Of a stretch of 6,613 bases of DNA, positions 5,774-6,613 are shown one piece after another. The position numbers and the translations under genes are program-made. This stretch comes from Bacteroidales bacterium (lineage in GTDB: Bacteria > Bacteroidota > Bacteroidia > Bacteroidales > UBA7960), in NCBI GenBank assembly GCA_007130545.1, contig SLSG01000101.1, positions 1 to 6,613 on the forward strand, written 5' to 3'. Position 1 is the first letter of the stretch, and every line of letters starts with the position of its first letter. Below the pieces are notes generated by a model. It had not been told where the DNA came from. It saw only the letters and a program-made list of their open reading frames with translations, and did no database searches.

Positions 5774-6064
5774 TTACCTGAACTCGATGTCCTCGATCGT
5801 CCCTTCACCAACCTCCTTGCTGAGCATTTCCCTGATTTTTGTCTTTCCGTGGCTTAATTCCGAGCGCAGTACCGAGGAGCTCAAATAGACCGTCAACACC
5901 TTGTTCTTCAGTGAAACTTTTCGCGTATAACGGGTGATGTGCTTGCCCATGAGCTTTTCCCAGACTGCTATGGTCCTCGTTTCGGTGATCTTCTCCTCCA
6001 GGCGGTGGGTTTTTAAAAACTCCCTTATGGCCTCCCCAAGGCTTTGCTGGTTGGATCTTTTCAT
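5774..6064 (-). CDS. DUF721 (DciA-like) family protein
   Basis: The 96-residue product matches the short DUF721 proteins found next to recF in Bacteroidota. Typical features are the N-terminal helix with LGEAIREFLKTHRLEEKI (9-26), the TRTIAVWEKLMGKHITRYT tract (29-47) with its invariant Trp, and a strand-rich second half with KNKVLTVYLSSSVLRSEL (53-70), which resembles a KH-like fold. DUF721 includes DciA, the ancestral loader of the DnaB replicative helicase in bacteria that lack DnaC or DnaI. Whether this short form does the same is inferred. Its ATG overlaps the recF stop as ATGA (6064-6061), so translation of the two is probably coupled. The gene ends 14 bases from the stop of the convergent four-repeat gene. 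Confidence 0.88.
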   Translation of the reverse strand: MKRSNQQSLGEAIREFLKTHRLEEKITETRTIAVWEKLMGKHITRYTRKVSLKNKVLTVYLSSSVLRSELSHGKTKIREMLSKEVGEGTIEDIEFR

Positions 6065-6613
6065 GCTTTCTTGCCGTTAAGGATCTCTGCACGAATTACC
6101 TGGCCCTGTTCAATGACGAAGAGCTTGCATTCTGCAGGGATGTTCTGAAAAAGGGCTTCGATGCGTTCGGTATGGGTGTCGGTCACAAACACCTGTCCGA
6201 AGTGCTGCTCCGAAACCATCTGCATCAGCTGCCTGACCCGGGTTTCATCCAGCTTGTCGAAAATGTCATCGAACAACAATATGGGATGGAATCCCTTGAT
6301 CTTACGGGTGAAGGAAAACTGTGCCAGCTTCAGTGCGATAATGAAGGATTTCTGCTGGCCCTGGCTGCCGTATTTCTTGATGGGAAAGGAGTGGATCAGG
6401 AACACCAGGTCGTCCTTGTGGGTCCCACTGGTGGTGTGTTGCGCCAGGCGGTCTTTTTCCCGGTTGTCCAGTAATTGCTCCCCGAGTGGCTGGTCCCTGA
6501 GGCTGGTCTGGTATTCTATGTCAACAAACTCATTGCCCCCGGAAAGCAAGCGGTAGTTCTCACGGAACACGGGCAGGAATTCATTGAAGAAGGCCTCCCG
6601 CTGCCTGAAGATA
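6061..6613 (-). CDS. recF: RecF recombination protein, C-terminal half (5' end outside the window)
   Basis: RecF is an SMC-like ABC ATPase that binds DNA at single-strand gaps and helps RecO and RecR load RecA. About 183 codons are present of a usual 360-370; the N-terminal Walker A part lies beyond the right edge. Visible motifs in order are SGTHKDDL, the ABC signature in YGSQGQQKSF (near 6369-6340), Walker B with the downstream D-loop in ILLFDDIFDKLDE (6282-6244), and the switch region QVFVTDTHTER. The frame stays open from the right edge. An internal GTG at 6570 falls inside the conserved domain and is not the start. The stop codon overlaps the DUF721 start by four bases. Confidence 0.95.
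   Translation of the reverse strand, partial: IFRQREAFFNEFLPVFRENYRLLSGGNEFVDIEYQTSLRDQPLGEQLLDNREKDRLAQHTTSGTHKDDLVFLIHSFPIKKYGSQGQQKSFIIALKLAQFSFTRKIKGFHPILLFDDIFDKLDETRVRQLMQMVSEQHFGQVFVTDTHTERIEALFQNIPAECKLFVIEQGQVIRAEILNGKKA

Noticed and set aside
6161..6556. Plus-strand open frames opposite recF
   Set aside because: The minus strand carries the ABC signature and Walker B motifs of RecF; the plus-strand translations show nothing recognisable.
6061..6570. RecF starting at the GTG at 6570
   Set aside because: The frame continues openly to the window edge and the codon lies within the conserved domain, so the gene is partial and not short.

Overview
The window looks like a chromosomal housekeeping segment of a member of the Bacteroidota, probably in or near Bacteroidales. 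Four things point there: a DUF4199 membrane protein, a small SRP RNA of the Bacteroidota kind, candidate promoters matching the phylum's TAnnTTTG -7 box, and start codons mostly without Shine-Dalgarno sequences. I see no mobile elements, CRISPR array, tRNA, rRNA or phage genes. No gene-free stretch exceeds 300 bases.

Layout. Bases 1-382 (minus) hold the N-terminal part of a DUF4199 membrane protein that runs off the left edge. Bases 383-460 form a divergent promoter region. Bases 461-562 encode the SRP RNA (ffs), whose closing helix followed by a T-run also resembles an intrinsic terminator. A plus-strand series follows: a transaldolase of the small TalC/FSA-like class (628-1281), a long-form NfeD membrane serine protease (1327-2709), nicotinate phosphoribosyltransferase pncB (2735-4150), nicotinamidase pncA (4162-4776), and an unnamed 315-residue protein made of four OB/S1-like repeats (4812-5759). 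Gaps in this series are 45, 25, 11 and 35 bases, so some or all may be co-transcribed. Converging from the right on the minus strand are the C-terminal half of recF (6061-6613, cut by the window edge) and a DUF721/DciA-like gene (5774-6064) that overlaps it by four bases.

How the genes fit together. pncA converts nicotinamide to nicotinate and pncB converts nicotinate to nicotinate mononucleotide, so the pair covers the first two steps of NAD salvage. Transaldolase serves the non-oxidative pentose phosphate pathway, which also supplies the precursor of PRPP used by PncB. That link is metabolic only and is not evidence of co-regulation. RecF and the DUF721 protein form a replication/repair pair. 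The least explained item is the four-repeat protein, whose repeats are arranged as a duplicated two-domain unit (A-B-A'-B').
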